Positions 1-10,162 of a stretch of DNA of 64,000 bases are shown one piece after another. Both the position numbers and the translations under genes were made by a program. The DNA is from Saprospiraceae bacterium. GTDB lineage: Bacteria; Bacteroidota; Bacteroidia; Chitinophagales; Saprospiraceae. The notes under the pieces are model-generated. The model was given only the letters and a program-made list of their open reading frames with translations. It made no database searches and was not told where the DNA came from. Position 1 is the stretch's first letter; each line of letters opens with the position of its first letter. The DNA is taken from contig JADKGD010000025.1 in assembly GCA_016717145.1 (NCBI GenBank), positions 1 to 64,000 of the forward strand, given 5' to 3'.

Positions 1-1905
1 CCGGTAATGCCATCGGTTAATCCGTACAGTTCCACCGCCATAAGTTTTCCATGGAGTTGTTAATTTATAAGGCAATGCTGTTGCTTTGTTTATTATGTAT
101 TTTATTGAAAGTGTTTTTCCTTTATTGTTTCCGCTAATAAGTATGGCCTTTAATTCAGTAGTGGCTGTAACAACAACTGGAGCGGTGTAAATCAATGATT
201 TTTAGTAGGCTCACTTCCATCCGTATAATGTATTTCGCTATTCGGTATGTTTTGTTAAACAAAACGGTTATTTATTTGCAACAGTATCCATCGTTGTTGG
301 AAGCGGTAACATCATAAATACTTTTGGCATAATTTACACCCATTTTATCCAGCGTCCCAAATGATTTAGTAGCCGTTCTAAGAAATCAGTAGTTACGGTT
401 TTCTTTTTTGCTCCATAACACTTCTGCCAAGGCAATGGCACGAGGATAGGCCATATACTCCACCTGCTTACTACTATAAATATATTCTGTCCACACATTG
501 CCTTGAGCTCCTAAAATAAATTTTTGTTGTTCAGGTGTTAGTGAATCGGATGGCACAGGTTCATAGTCATATACCTTTTGCAATGTGGTATATCCACCAA
601 TGGCAAGAGGTTCTGTTGCAGGTTCGCTTTGGTAATGATCAAAATAACAATATGAGCCGGGCGTCATGATCACGTCATGCCCCATTCGAGCTGCCGCAAT
701 GCCTCCTTCCGTAGCCGCGCCAGCTCATCACCGTTGCCGATGGTGCAAGTCCTCCTTCTAATATTTCATCCCAGCCAATGATCTTCTTTCCTTTTTCGTT
801 CAAAATTTTTTCAATGCGTTTAATGAAGTAACTCTGCAATTCATGCTCATCTACCAGGCCCTCATCCTTCATTCGTTGCTGGCATTTAGGGCACAGTTTC
901 CATCTTGTTTTCGGGCATTCGTCACCACCAATGTGTATGTACCGGGAGGAAATAGCGCGGCAACTTCTGTTAACACATCTTCTAAAATGAAAGGTTTGAT
1001 CTGTAGGGCAAAAAACATCATCAAAAACCCCATTGCGTAGCTACTTCAAATGACCTCCTGTGCAGGAGTACTCAGGGTAGGCTGTTAATGCGGCCCAATG
1101 CATATCGGCATTTCTATTTCAGGAATTACAGTTACGTTATGAGCCTTGCAGCAAAGACAACAACTTCCTTAATCTGTTCCTGGGTATAAAAACCTTCATA
1201 CGGTTTTCCGTCAAAAGCATGATTATCATAAAAACCGGCCATGCTTTCTTTCCTGCGTGATCCTACCTCTGTCAGTTTAGGATATTTTTATTTCTATTCG
1301 CCATCCCTGGTCATCGGTCAAGTGCCAGTGAAATGTATTCATTTTATGCATGGATAAAGCTCAATATAATTTTTAATGAACGATACAGGAAAAAATGACG
1401 ACTAACATCTAAATGCATACCGCGGTACTTAAAACGCGGTACATCCATTATTTCACAACACGGTATGGGTATCATGGATTTGGCATTATCGACAAAAAAT
1501 TTTGAGCAGGCATTAATTGAACAAACGTTTGCAAAGCATAAAAAAGCCGGTGTCTGAATTAGCCTTAATAATAACTGCATTGGGTTTTTTACTTCCAACG
1601 ATACCCTTCATCGCCCAAGGCGGCTTCCTTTACTTTTTTCAGGTTGATACCGTTTTCAAAAGTGCCATCACGGTAAGCATTAATAACAGCTAATTGAAGA
1701 CCCAGAAAATCTTTAAAGTATCCGCAATAAGAATTTAGCAGCTGCATCACCTGTAAGCCAGAAGGGCCCTTCTACAATAGCAATTTTTCTATGGAAATTG
1801 AATGTTCCTTCCTTTTGAATATATGATGTGGGTGCAGGAATTACCTGACAATTATTTTTGTGATGCTACCCAAAATGGCAGAAGTAAAAACAGTAATGAG
1901 ATTGT
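1..1905 (-). CDS. Beta-N-acetylhexosaminidase (GH20), frameshifted, runs off left edge
   Basis: This is a secreted or periplasmic glycoside hydrolase that removes terminal N-acetylhexosamine from chitin-like or peptidoglycan-derived sugars. Read across several frame changes, the minus strand gives a hydrophobic leader, the N-terminal GH20 domain (IPAPTSYIQ), the barrel entry FKYRGMHLDVSRHF, the substrate motif HWHLTDDQGW (about 1290-1330) and the catalytic acid pair in HIGGDECPKTRW (about 895-935). After these come GWDEILEGGL and GNVWTEYI near 730-780 and 500, then a C-terminal chitobiase-like domain that continues past the window start. At least six single-base breaks interrupt it. All diagnostic motifs are kept, so I read it as one gene with indels. 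Real decay cannot be excluded. Confidence 0.85.
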
Positions 1906-2076
1906 TTTTTAGCCAACGAAATTATTTTACAGCTAAAATTTATTTTTTGTTTTTAAAGATTTTATAAACAAATAAAATCCACTTTCTATTGTTGGCCAAT
2001 TAAGGTTTGGTAAAAAAAGATTGGAATTAATACTGGGCAGGGATGATAACTGAAAGCGATGTTATAGCAGAACAGG

Positions 2077-2657
2077 CTACAACGCTGCCATACCCTTTAG
2101 TTTTTCCAATAGCTGTGCTTTTTTAGCATTCCTTTTGTTGCGGGCAGCAGTAGTATAATACACATGCTCTTCCAAAAAGTTAATTTGTGCAATGTGCCAT
2201 TCATGGTTGTTTTGCATTTTGCCTAATGCCTTCCATTCCGTACAATTTGGCTGAAATGGTATTATAATCATCCCTGCCTAAATAATCGAGGTCTGCATCG
2301 CAAAAGTATTTTTTCCGAGAAGTGTTTCAGGCCTGGCATGAAATTTTGTTTTCAATATCATGGCACAAATTGTTTCGATCTGCCCGGCACTATATCCAAA
2401 AGTAGGTAGTATGCTCTGTGCAATTTTAACGCCTTCCTCTTCGTGGTTATGGTAAGCATTTACAAATCCGCAATCATGTAGCAGTGCTGCCGTTTTTAAC
2501 AACATAAGATCATCGCCTGTCACGTGTTCATCGTGAGCCAATTCAAGGGCTGCATTCAACATCAAACGTATGCTCAAAGCTATGGTAATAGAGCTCAGGG
2601 GAGAGAGCCTCGTTTTTAAAGGCCTTCTGCAAACAATTGCGTTTGATGATAATCCAT
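2077..2657 (-). CDS. HD-domain metal-dependent phosphohydrolase
   Basis: A small HD-superfamily hydrolase, probably acting on a nucleotide or other phosphoester; the substrate cannot be predicted. The conserved metal-binding elements are all visible: YHSFEHTFDV near the N-terminus, LLKTAALLHDCGF with the HD pair, then YHNHEEEG, and a DLDYLGRDDY region near the C-terminus. The frame changes near 2610, 2560 and 2290, so the protein of about 190 residues must be read across breaks. I chose the ATG at 2657 because it opens with MDYHQTQLF and lies 17 bases downstream of a TAnnTTTG box (2674-2681). It is divergent from the histidine kinase gene that begins 55 bases away, so the two may share control. 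Confidence 0.8.
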
Positions 2658-2673
2658 AGGTGGTGTCTCCGCA

Positions 2674-2681
2674 CAAATATA
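2674..2681 (-). promoter_or_regulatory. Bacteroidota -7 promoter box
   Basis: The minus strand reads TATATTTG, matching the Bacteroidota -7 consensus TAnnTTTG, just upstream of the HD-hydrolase ATG. No clear -33 TTG was found. Confidence 0.45.
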
Positions 2682-2711
2682 TATTTAATATATTTACTCC
2701 CCTGTAAAAAA

Positions 2712-4036
2712 ATGCCATCCATGCAACAGCTTCCTGACAAGGCAACCCTTATTGAGTTTATCAGCAAGGTTTCTTTGTTTAATCATGCCAGTCATAGTAT
2801 TCTGAACGACCTTTCAGAAAAAAACCGCTTTCAGCAGTGGCTGAAGGGACTACCATTATACAAAAAGGGTGACGAGGGCAGCACCATGTACCTTATATTT
2901 TCGGGCAAGTTAAAAGTACATGATGGTGAATACAAAGTAGCGGAATTAGGCGAAGGTCAGTTTTTGGCGAATTATCTTTATTGGACAGCGAGCCACGCTC
3001 CATGTCTGTTACCACAGAAACCCCCCTCATTGATAGGAACCATTACACGCTCTGATTTTTATGAAGTGCTGGATCATTTTCCAGCAATGACGCTGGATAT
3101 AATTTCTGTATTGAACAACCGCCTGCGCAACCAGAACAAGGTTTTAATAAGCGAATTCAAGAACCGCGAAGATGAACTGAAACGGCTGGTAGAAATACGC
3201 ACTGCAGAATTGGAAACTAAAAACAAGGAGTTGGAAGTGGCGATGGAAAACCTTAAAAAATCGCAGCAGCAATTAATACAAAGTGAAAAGCTGGCTTCAC
3301 TTGGTCAGCTTACAGCCGGTATAGCTCATGAAATACAAAACCCGCTGAATTTCGTCAATAACTTCTCTGAGCTTTCCTAACAGTCTGATGGATGAAATGA
3401 AGGACAGTGAAACACTTGAAGAACGCGAAGAAATACTTAATGACATACGTCAGAATTTGCAACGTATAAACCAGCATGGCAAACGTGCCGACAGTATTGT
3501 AAAAAATATGCTGGAGCACAGCCGTAGTGCAAGCGGTCAAAAGCAATTGGTTAACGTTAACTCTTTGTGCAAAGAGTATTTTAACCTGGCTTACCACGGT
3601 TTTATTAGCTACTACACCTGATTTTAGCTGCCACATAAACAAAAACGTAGATGAAAGCCTTCCGCAAATAAATGTCGTTGCACAGGATGTTTCCAGAGTA
3701 TTGCTTAATATTTTTAACAATGCATTTTATGCTGTTAAGCAAAAAAGCACAACACTTAATAAATCTAACCAACCCAGAGTATTTGACCCGGCTGTAACGC
3801 TAACTACCTCACATGGAAATGGGCATGTAACTATCAGTATAAAAGACAATGGTTCTGGTATTCCCGTTTCCATTAAAGAAAAGATATTTCAACCATTTTT
3901 CAGTACCAAACCAACTGGTGATGGAACCGGGCTTAGTTTGAGCCTGAGCCATGATATTGCAGCGCATGGTGGCACCATAAAGTAGAAAGCAAAAGAAGGA
4001 GAGTTTACGGAGTTTATTATTACGTTGCCTTACTAG
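2712..4036 (+). CDS. Cyclic-nucleotide-binding domain histidine kinase
   Basis: A cytoplasmic sensor kinase. Residues 1-130 form a cNMP-binding (Crp-like) fold with PLYKKGDEGSTMYLIFSGKLKV. A coiled coil follows (REDELKRLVEIRTAELETK), then the HisKA dimerisation domain with the phosphorylated histidine in LTAGIAHEIQNPLNFVNNF. The HATPase domain has the N box LLNIFNNAFYAV, the G1 box IKDNGSGIP and the G2 region STKPTGDGTGLSLSLS. No membrane segment is visible. The frame breaks near 3000, 3375, 3600 and 3980; the C-terminus GEFTEFIITLPY is recovered in the last frame, ending at the TAG at 4034. No response regulator is next to it. Bacteroidota proteins with this layout are common, but their ligands are mostly unknown. 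Confidence 0.85.
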
Positions 4037-4678
4037 ACTATAAGAAGAGAGTTCTTAGCTGCAATCAATATACTGTGCACCTCTGTTTCTGTGCCTGATC
4101 TCTGGTAAGGAACTTTAAGTACAATTAATGTCTCAAACCATTGCTTTTTAACAGGCTTGTTAGATAATTCAGTGTATGAAAATAAAAATAAGTCCTGTCG
4201 CCACTGCTCGTGTGTTGATAATCCGAACTCTCCGGCAAACCTTCCACGAAAACTCAGGTAAATAATGCCTCCACGGTTTAACAGATGATTGCAGTCGCAA
4301 ATTAATTTTTCACTATCTGTTTCCGACAAATAGGGTAAACAAAAGCCGCCTATGATGCAATCAAATGCAGTATTAAGTTCATTGATGTTCCTGCAATCCA
4401 TTACCTAAAATCCGCACCAGGGTTATTCTTTTTTGCCAGCTCAACCATATTAGGGCAATGTCAATTCCCCTTTATATTAAGATCAGGGCGCTGCTTTAAA
4501 GATAACTGGAAATATTTCCTGGCCGCAACCTATTTCCAGAACATGAGATTGGCGTTTGGTGAGTTGTTTGCAAATAATATCATAGCTCTCATTATAAATG
4601 GGCAAGTCCATAAACTTATCCTGGTACAATGAGGCTACTTTATCCCAGGTTTCAAACGTTTCTTTGATACTTGTCCAT
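4033..4678 (-). CDS. Class I SAM-dependent methyltransferase
   Basis: A Rossmann-fold methyltransferase of unknown substrate. Reading across breaks gives an N-terminus like KETFETWDKVASLYQDKFMD, the SAM-binding motif VLEIGCGQE (about 4520-4545), the motif II-IV segment NTAFDCIIGGFCLPYL, and the later strand GGIIYLSFRGRF. It is about 215 residues, normal for the family. The ATG at 4678 is followed within four codons by a frame change, so the exact N-terminus is uncertain. The stop overlaps the end of the convergent kinase gene by four bases. No terminator was seen between them. Confidence 0.75.
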
Positions 4679-4756
4679 TTACCCGATTAGCGTATAGTTT
4701 TATTAAGACATAAATTTAGCGGCATCCCATTCAACCCGGTGGAAATAATTGTTCTT

Positions 4757-4963
4757 TTATTTTTTAATTTCTGTTGCAACCAATTTGCTGCCGCCTCCGC
4801 CAATGTCAATGATACCAGCGGTCTTTGGAAGATTGAAACTATGCACAAAGTCCAAAGATGTTTTTGGTAACTCCTGTGTCCAACTTACTTCGTGAGGTTG
4901 TTTAGTTGCGTAAACTTTTTCCCAATGTTCTTTCTGTTTTCCATCTTGTTTTGTGGATACCAT
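4757..4963 (-). pseudogene. Truncated SAM methyltransferase, N-terminal fragment
   Basis: The fragment starts at an internal methionine with KQKEHWEKVYATKQPHEVSW and reaches the SAM motif IIDIGGGGSKLV. It then ends abruptly in ATEIKK and a stop. Members of this family continue for about 130 more residues after the glycine loop, so this copy cannot bind SAM and act as an enzyme. The reading frame is open and in phase with the end of the preceding secreted-protein gene, whose final residues (YYTKFITAAKMV) run directly into the fragment. Whether the two are now translated as one chimera or as separate units cannot be told from sequence. Confidence 0.6.
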
Positions 4964-5767
4964 TTTAGCTGCGGTGATAAATTTCGTGTAATAAATTCCG
5001 TTGTAGTCGTGATTTGATTTTGGTGAATACAAAAGTAAATATCTGTCGTAATCTTCGGTTGAATTAAAACTGACGGATAACTTCCAGTGCTTGCTTTAAA
5101 AAACTCCTGAAAACTTGCCATACAAGTTCCTTCTTGTATTCCATGTTGAGCGAACAAACTTTTGCAGAGATATTTCTTTGAAAACGGAAGTCATTGTAGT
5201 TTGCATCAAGAAATTCGGTTGTGATAGTTGCCGCTAAGTGTTATCATTTTCCAAGTAGGATGTTTGTTGAATTGTGTCTTGATGTTCATTGCCATTAAAC
5301 TATCTCTGAAAGGAACAACATCTTTATCTCTTTTAGTGTCAAAGAAAAATACTTTTACTTTTGGATTTTATTCAGCATTGCAATAAGGTTTGCCCAAGCC
5401 AAGATTCTCTTCCGTCTAAATAGGGGTTACTATGAAAAGTCGCTTTGATAAATACACTGTCGGTGTGCAACTGCAAATCTTACTCATAAACTCGGTAGGG
5501 ATTTCTGCATCTACTTGAACGCTATCGCCTTTGATGGTGAAAAGATTTGTCAAAACCACTAACCAGCGGTGCTGATTCGTTTGTGCCGTGCATCTCTCCA
5601 ACCATTACAATTTGAAATGGTGAAAGCAAAGTGTAAACGTTATCACTTAACTTTTCCGGGTTGTCAAAACGAATTGCGTTAGCTTTTAAATATGTTTCAT
5701 TGTCTTGTCCGCTTGCACTCAAAAATGTTAGTGTCAAAGAGAGGAGTAAAAGTATATTTCTTGTCAT
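4964..5767 (-). CDS. Secreted conserved hypothetical protein with VGEMHGT motif
   Basis: The protein starts with a clear signal peptide (MTRNILLLLSLTLTFLSASG) and continues with NVYTLLSPFQIVMVGEMHGTNESAPLV. The E-x-H motif is reminiscent of the ChaN and erythromycin-esterase-like folds, which use such residues near the first strand. That is a motif-level guess, not an assignment. Downstream pieces in other frames (GDSVQVDAEIPTEFMSK, then LYSPKSNHDYNGIYYTKFITAAKMV) show a protein of about 265 residues broken by four or more indels. It lies directly downstream, in transcription order, of repeat element copy 1. Its end merges with a truncated methyltransferase. Confidence 0.5.
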
Positions 5768-5810
5768 GTAGTTTGAAGTTTGCAGAGTCGGTTGTGCTGT
5801 TTATTAATGT

Positions 5811-6203
5811 TGCAGCTAACGTCAGCCTGTGAAAAAACCAGTTATCCACAAAAGCTGTATAAATTAAGTGATAAAAATAACTAACAGATGCAGAGCAGGC
5901 AATTAAATTTGAATAAAAAAAAGTGCAATGGATCACATTACAGAGCAAGATTGCATGCAGATGGAAATGGTCAGTTTGGATTCACTTACTGAACCTGGTA
6001 ACGCGGTGCGGGTAATTTTTTTAACGCTTTTTATGTGAGGTTATATGTTAAGATGTTTTATGGTTGTTTTTATAGTTGGAGCAGTGCTTTGTGTTTTACC
6101 TTACACTTGCGCAAAGTGGCGCTGACCAGTCAGGTTAAATTAGTGATGTGAGAGGCGCACCTCGTCAGTGAAAACTGGCCCAGCCGTCTACCCGATTGGT
6201 GGC
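5811..6203. repeat. Inter-gene repeat element, copy 1
   Basis: A non-coding element of about 390 bp. It is highly similar (about 90% over the left 90 bases by eye) to copy 2 at 7078-7430. Shared blocks include CAGCCTGTGAAAAAAC, AAGTGATAAAAATAACTAAC, GCAGAGCAGGCAATTA, GTCAGTTTGGATTCACT and CGCAAAG. The left end reads TGCAGCTAAC and the right end ATTGGTGGCA, the latter matching the right terminus of copy 2 with one change. It fills the gap between the CAAX-protease stop and the start of the secreted-protein gene. See the findings for a cassette interpretation. Confidence 0.75.
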
Positions 6204-6221
6204 AGTACTTCTTGAGAATTG

Positions 6222-7086
6222 TCAATCTAAAGTTTTGCAACGATAAAGATAAATTGTTATTATAATTACAGTTATTAGTCCCAAAAGACTTGCTTCCAAA
6301 CCAAACTCTCCTCCGTTAAGCCAAGTTGGGCATTTCTCTGATATGGATTTGAACAGGCTCTGTTCATTCTCACCACTTACACCAAAACCGAGTATTGTCC
6401 CTTGCATAAAATTAGCCATAAAATGCAATCCTAAAGACATAGCCAGACTATTTGTTTTTATGAATGCAACACCAAACATTATAGAAGCGATAAAAATATT
6501 TAAAGATGCCATAAATTTTGTCATCCCAATCATGCCAGGGTTGTTAATATGTGTCAAAAGAAATAGACCGGCAATAATTAATTGAGCAGGCCAATTCCCA
6601 AAACTTTCTATGAGTCTTTGAAAAAGAAATCCACGAAATAATAATTCTTCAGTAATGGCAACACCAATAAAAACAGTAAGTCCCGAAATGATGGTTGAAA
6701 ATGAAATATCAATTATTTGCCAATGTGAAAAACCTAAAACTGTCAGGATTAAAGCAGGGATAATCATTAAAGCTGCACCTATTGATAGTCCTATAAAAAA
6801 TTGTCTTAGCCATTTAAAATTAAAATTTGCCGGTTATTACAGTTATTGATTCCTTTCTTAATAACTGACAAATAAATGTTACAATTATAATAAGTATAGC
6901 TTGTATTGGTATCGAGACATCAACAGACTTTTTTTGAGCTATTAAAATTGCCGGAAATAAAAATAGTACAAGAAGAAAAAGAAGATTGAACCACCAAATA
7001 CTTCGGACTTTATTACTTTCATTAAGAAAATTGTTTTCATAGTCTTTTTTGAAATTTTGGAGGTTGTTCAATAGTATTGCCACCAA
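6222..7086 (-). CDS. CPBP family CAAX-type intramembrane metalloprotease
   Basis: An integral membrane protein of the Abi/CPBP (Rce1-like) family. The diagnostic first motif EELLFRGFLFQRL (glutamate pair plus arginine) lies near 6620-6660. The two later histidine motifs are seen as LFLLTHINN and SLGLHFMANFMQG. About seven hydrophobic segments are visible. Family members cleave prenylated-type substrates or, in bacteria, act in bacteriocin immunity and signalling; the role here is unknown. One frame change near 6835 separates the N-terminal 80 residues from the catalytic part. No ATG occurs in the N-terminal frame; GTG 7083 or TTG 7071 are possible starts. The 5' end overlaps the left terminus of repeat copy 2. 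Confidence 0.85.
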
Positions 7087-7430
7087 CGCCAGCCTGTGAA
7101 AAAACAGTTATCACAAAAGCTGCTTAAATTAAGTGATAAAAATAACTAACAGAAGCAGAGCAGGCAATTAATTTTGAAAAAAAAAAAAGAGCAATGGATC
7201 ATATAACAGAGCAAGATCGCATGCATATTGAACTGGTCAGTTTGGATTCACTCATTAGAACCGAGTTATGCGGTGGGGCTAATTATCTAACACTTTTTAT
7301 GTGAGGCTGTATGATAAAATGTTTTGTGGTTTTTGATAGTTGAGTAGTGCTTTGTATTACACCTTACAGGGGCGCAAAGGGTCGCTAACCTGCCAGGTGA
7401 AATTACTATTGCCATACGATGTTGGTGGCA
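7078..7430. repeat. Inter-gene repeat element, copy 2, with 10-bp inverted ends
   Basis: This is the most complete copy of the element, 353 bp. It is bounded by perfect inverted ends: TGCCACCAAC at 7078-7087 and GTTGGTGGCA at 7421-7430. The interior matches copy 1 almost throughout and contains no coding potential. It sits exactly between the DUF4386 gene (stop at 7438) and the CAAX-protease gene (start about 7086). AAC at one end and GTT at the other is the core arrangement of integron attC sites, although the element is longer than usual attC sites. Confidence 0.75.
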
Positions 7431-7437
7431 GTTTTTT

Positions 7438-8136
7438 TCAGTCATTGGGATTAAACATTTCTAAACTGTCAACTCCTTTTATTAATAGCCACAGGCAAAA
7501 TGATAATTCCCCTATAAATATTGGAATAGCTACGTATGTAAATATAGGATTTAAAAACCCTTCTGATAGTAACATTGTGAAACTGTTTATAAGATAACCT
7601 AAACCTGAAATGATATAAAGTATCCCAAGAAATTTTGGAACTAATTTTGATTTTGAAATTACATAACAACCAATAAACAGTAAAACCAAAAAACACCAAT
7701 CCTATTGCATATCCCTGAACCTGTACGTTTAGCGATAATTGCGCAAGTGTAGCAAGTTGATTGGGTTGAAATGTATTCAGGTAAGCGTTGTTACTCAGTA
7801 TGAGTAAAGGTGAAATCTGGTTTAAAGGTTTACAGCAATAATTGCAGTTTGAATGATAACAAATAGTAAAGCAAGTTGAAGTAAAAATTTATTTACACGT
7901 TTGAATAAAAAATAAATAATTAAAACACAAGGCAGGCCGCAAACAAAATTGATAAGGTCGGACACAAAACCCCAACGGAAAAGCATTTCTGACGATTGTA
8001 TATTGTGTGTTGTTGCTAAAGCGTTTCCGGAACGTTGAAGGCTTGCCTTACAACCACTTCTGAAAATAAACCTGTAACAATAACTATAAAATACAATAGC
8101 CCTGCTATACGTGCTAAATTTTTATTTTGAAATCAT
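7438..8136 (-). CDS. DUF4386 family membrane protein
   Basis: A multi-pass inner-membrane protein of unknown function. The C-terminal segment KFLGILYIISGLGYLINSF and the N-terminal segment NLARIAGLLYFIVIVTGLF are both typical of DUF4386 proteins, which have about 230 residues and six to seven membrane helices. Three or more single-base breaks interrupt the middle. I chose the ATG at 8136 (opening MISK) because the conserved ARIAGLLY segment follows within ten residues. It is the third minus-strand gene of the element-separated series and ends eight bases from the terminus of repeat copy 2. Confidence 0.75.
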
Positions 8137-8220
8137 TTTTTTAGACGTAAGATATAATTTTGAAAAACATATTTCCTGGGAATAAAAATTAATGGAATAA
8201 AAACCAAATAAAAACGATTA

Positions 8221-8280
8221 CACCTTACCGGGGTGCAAAGGGCGCTGAACTGCAGGTGAAATTGCAGCTTCCTGTGTTAG
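8221..8280. repeat. Inter-gene repeat element, copy 3 (partial)
   Basis: A 60-bp fragment, CACCTTACCGGGGTGCAAAG followed by GGCGCTGAACTGCAGGTGAA, matches the right third of copies 1 and 2 (ACCTTAC, GCAAAG, GGCGCTGA, CAGGTGAAATT). The left part of the element is absent. It lies upstream of the DUF4386 start, so each of the three gene units in this block is bordered by this family. Confidence 0.55.
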
Positions 8281-8364
8281 AGTCACACGGGCTTAAGAGT
8301 CTTTTTTCATGCTACTACCTAAAGTACTTAATGACCTTTTATAGTCAAATTATATTATGATTTA

Positions 8365-8499
8365 CCGCTAACGTTTTCGGGCTTGGCGAAGGTGGCGATT
8401 TTAACCACAAAACTTCATACGAAGCACGAAGCTTCAAATTTAGTAAAAACTGTCATACGAAGTACGAAACCGCCACTTTTGCCAAACCCGTGTTAGCGG
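8365..8499. repeat. attC-like 135-bp imperfect palindrome
   Basis: The ends are CCGCTAAC (8365-8372) and GTTAGCGG (8492-8499), a perfect inverted pair. Inside them a second arm, CGGGCTTGGCGAAGGTGGCG (8378-8397), pairs with CGCCACTTTTGCCAAACCCG (8471-8490) at 17 of 20 positions. The loop of about 70 bases contains a direct repeat, CATACGAAGCACGAA and CATACGAAGTACGAA. Outer boxes carrying AAC/GTT, inner boxes, a central spacer and a length under 150 bases are the layout of integron recombination sites. The outer boxes do not fit the strict RYYYAAC/GTTRRRY consensus. Confidence 0.6.
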
Positions 8500-8679
8500 A
8501 TGCCCTTCTCTCTGTTGTCCTGTTGTCTATAAAAGTTGTGTCTTAAATTTTTGTTTTTTTTGGAGGGAAGAAAAAATTGAAGTTTTATTTGGGTTGGAAA
8601 AAAGCACACTCTTTTGCAAGCTTTGGCTTGTGTGTTGGCTTGTGCGGCTTGCAAATGTGTGTGCTTTTGTGTGTTGGCT

Positions 8680-10127
8680 TTATAGTCTAAACAACATTGC
8701 TAAAATAAGTCTGCTTTCCGATTTTACTAAATCTGGTCGCCAATTAGGGTTTAGGGCAGTTGTTGAGTAACCTGTCTGCGAAGTTACACCACCTCGCCCT
8801 GCAAAGTATGGAGCACTTGAGTTTCTGTAAACAAATTCAAGTCTGAATGTGATACTTTGATTAGGCATATAGTCAAAGTTTGTAGAACAGTCCCAACCTG
8901 AAAACTTGTCGCCTGCATTTGCAGTAAATGGAAATGCACCTTCTGTTTGTGTCGGATTGTTTGGATTAGGTAAAGGACTTGCTTGTCCTGTTGGATAAAG
9001 CACTAAATAGCGTCCGGGATTGGTCATTATTCCGCCTCCAATTGTCCAAGCACATTTGTTTTTGGCAAACCAAATTCTATTATAAAACATAGCACTTGCA
9101 AAGTATTGAGCAGGACCTTGTATGCTGTCGCCATCTTTAAAACCATTTACACCTCCGCCTTTTTCAAAGCCTAAATCTCCTGTTAATGAAAAAGCCATTT
9201 TTGTAATTCCGTTTGACTTTGGTTTATTGTAATACCTAACTAATAAGCTATTGTCTGAATGAAATCTTTTTCGGTCTGGAATACCTGCTGCATCTGTTCC
9301 ATAATAGTTATTGGTCAATAATTTTAAATTGGTGTTAGGTGTCCAGGTAATGTTTCCACCAATGCCTGGCATACTATTAAATTTCCCATAACTCTGCCAA
9401 CCATTTATAATCCAAGGTTCAATTTTTAAATGTTTAGTTGGATGAATTTGAATACGGACACCATTAAAAAACCAAGGTGTATTGTCTGATGTAAAGGATG
9501 CTTGATACTCCCAATTTTCGGCTTGATAAAATGAGTTTAAGCCAATGTAAGACATAAAAAGTCCTGCGTCAATGTTGATACCATACCATTTATTAATGTG
9601 ATAACCTGCATAGGCTTCACTTAAATAGCGATAAACATTTGCTAATTGATATTGCCCTCTATATGGGCTAAAATCATTACGAGGAACTACTTGTGAACGT
9701 GTTCCCAATTGTGTCATTATTCTTGCTCTTGCTCCTTTATAATAAAAGTCGCCTCCAAAATGCAAAGCAGAAAGTTGCACTTCATTATTTCTTGCTAAAG
9801 CTGTTGAACCTACAACGGTATTATCATTTGGGTTATTAAATGAGTAGGTATAATTTACATCTAGCAAAATACTTGGAGTAAAATATTTTAGGTCTTTCCA
9901 AATATTATTGGTTCTTCTATCGCTACCGTTTTGCCAAGTCATATCAATGCCTTCAAAGGGTTCGCCTTTTGTTTATTTATTTTTGGGTTTCATTGTCAAA
10001 ACTGTCAGTTAATACTATGGTTTTATGGCTTAAACTGTCAGATAGTTCTTTTTTACTTGATTAATAATTTCTTGTTTTTCTTGTGGCTTAATGTTTGTGC
10101 AAGTTGAATCCTATGATAATTTTTCAT
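8680..10127 (-). CDS. Outer-membrane beta-barrel protein of the potassium operon (bbp2/OmpL-like)
   Basis: A putative outer-membrane porin. The main frame (420 codons, uninterrupted) contains KPF-type start EGIDMTWQNGSDRRTNN, many alternating aromatic strands, GGGIMTNPGRYL, and the closing strand SRLILAMLFRL ending in an aromatic-type terminus. Upstream, other frames supply AQTLSPQEKQEIINQVKKEL and KTIVLTDSFDNETQK, and an ATG at 10127. The complete protein is therefore about 480 residues with two breaks and a shortened leader. In other Bacteroidota a barrel of this type sits inside kdp clusters. Here it is the last gene of the KdpD-KdpE-Kup operon, 36 bases after kup, which suggests a role in letting cations through the outer membrane. 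Confidence 0.8.
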
Positions 10128-10162
10128 TTTGTTATATATGTTTCGAGTTAATTCAATATTAT

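Noticed and set aside
843..1040. Plus-strand open frame of 65 codons
   Set aside because: It lies opposite the GH20 catalytic region, whose minus-strand motifs are clear, and has no protein-like features.
4964..5767. Firm assignment as ChaN or erythromycin esterase
   Set aside because: Only the VGEMHGT motif supports it; the rest could not be aligned from memory, so it stays a hypothetical protein.
7078..7430. Simple MITE interpretation of the repeat
   Set aside because: Not excluded, but no target-site duplication is visible, the copies sit exactly between gene ends, and the outer ends differ between copies. It is kept as an open alternative.
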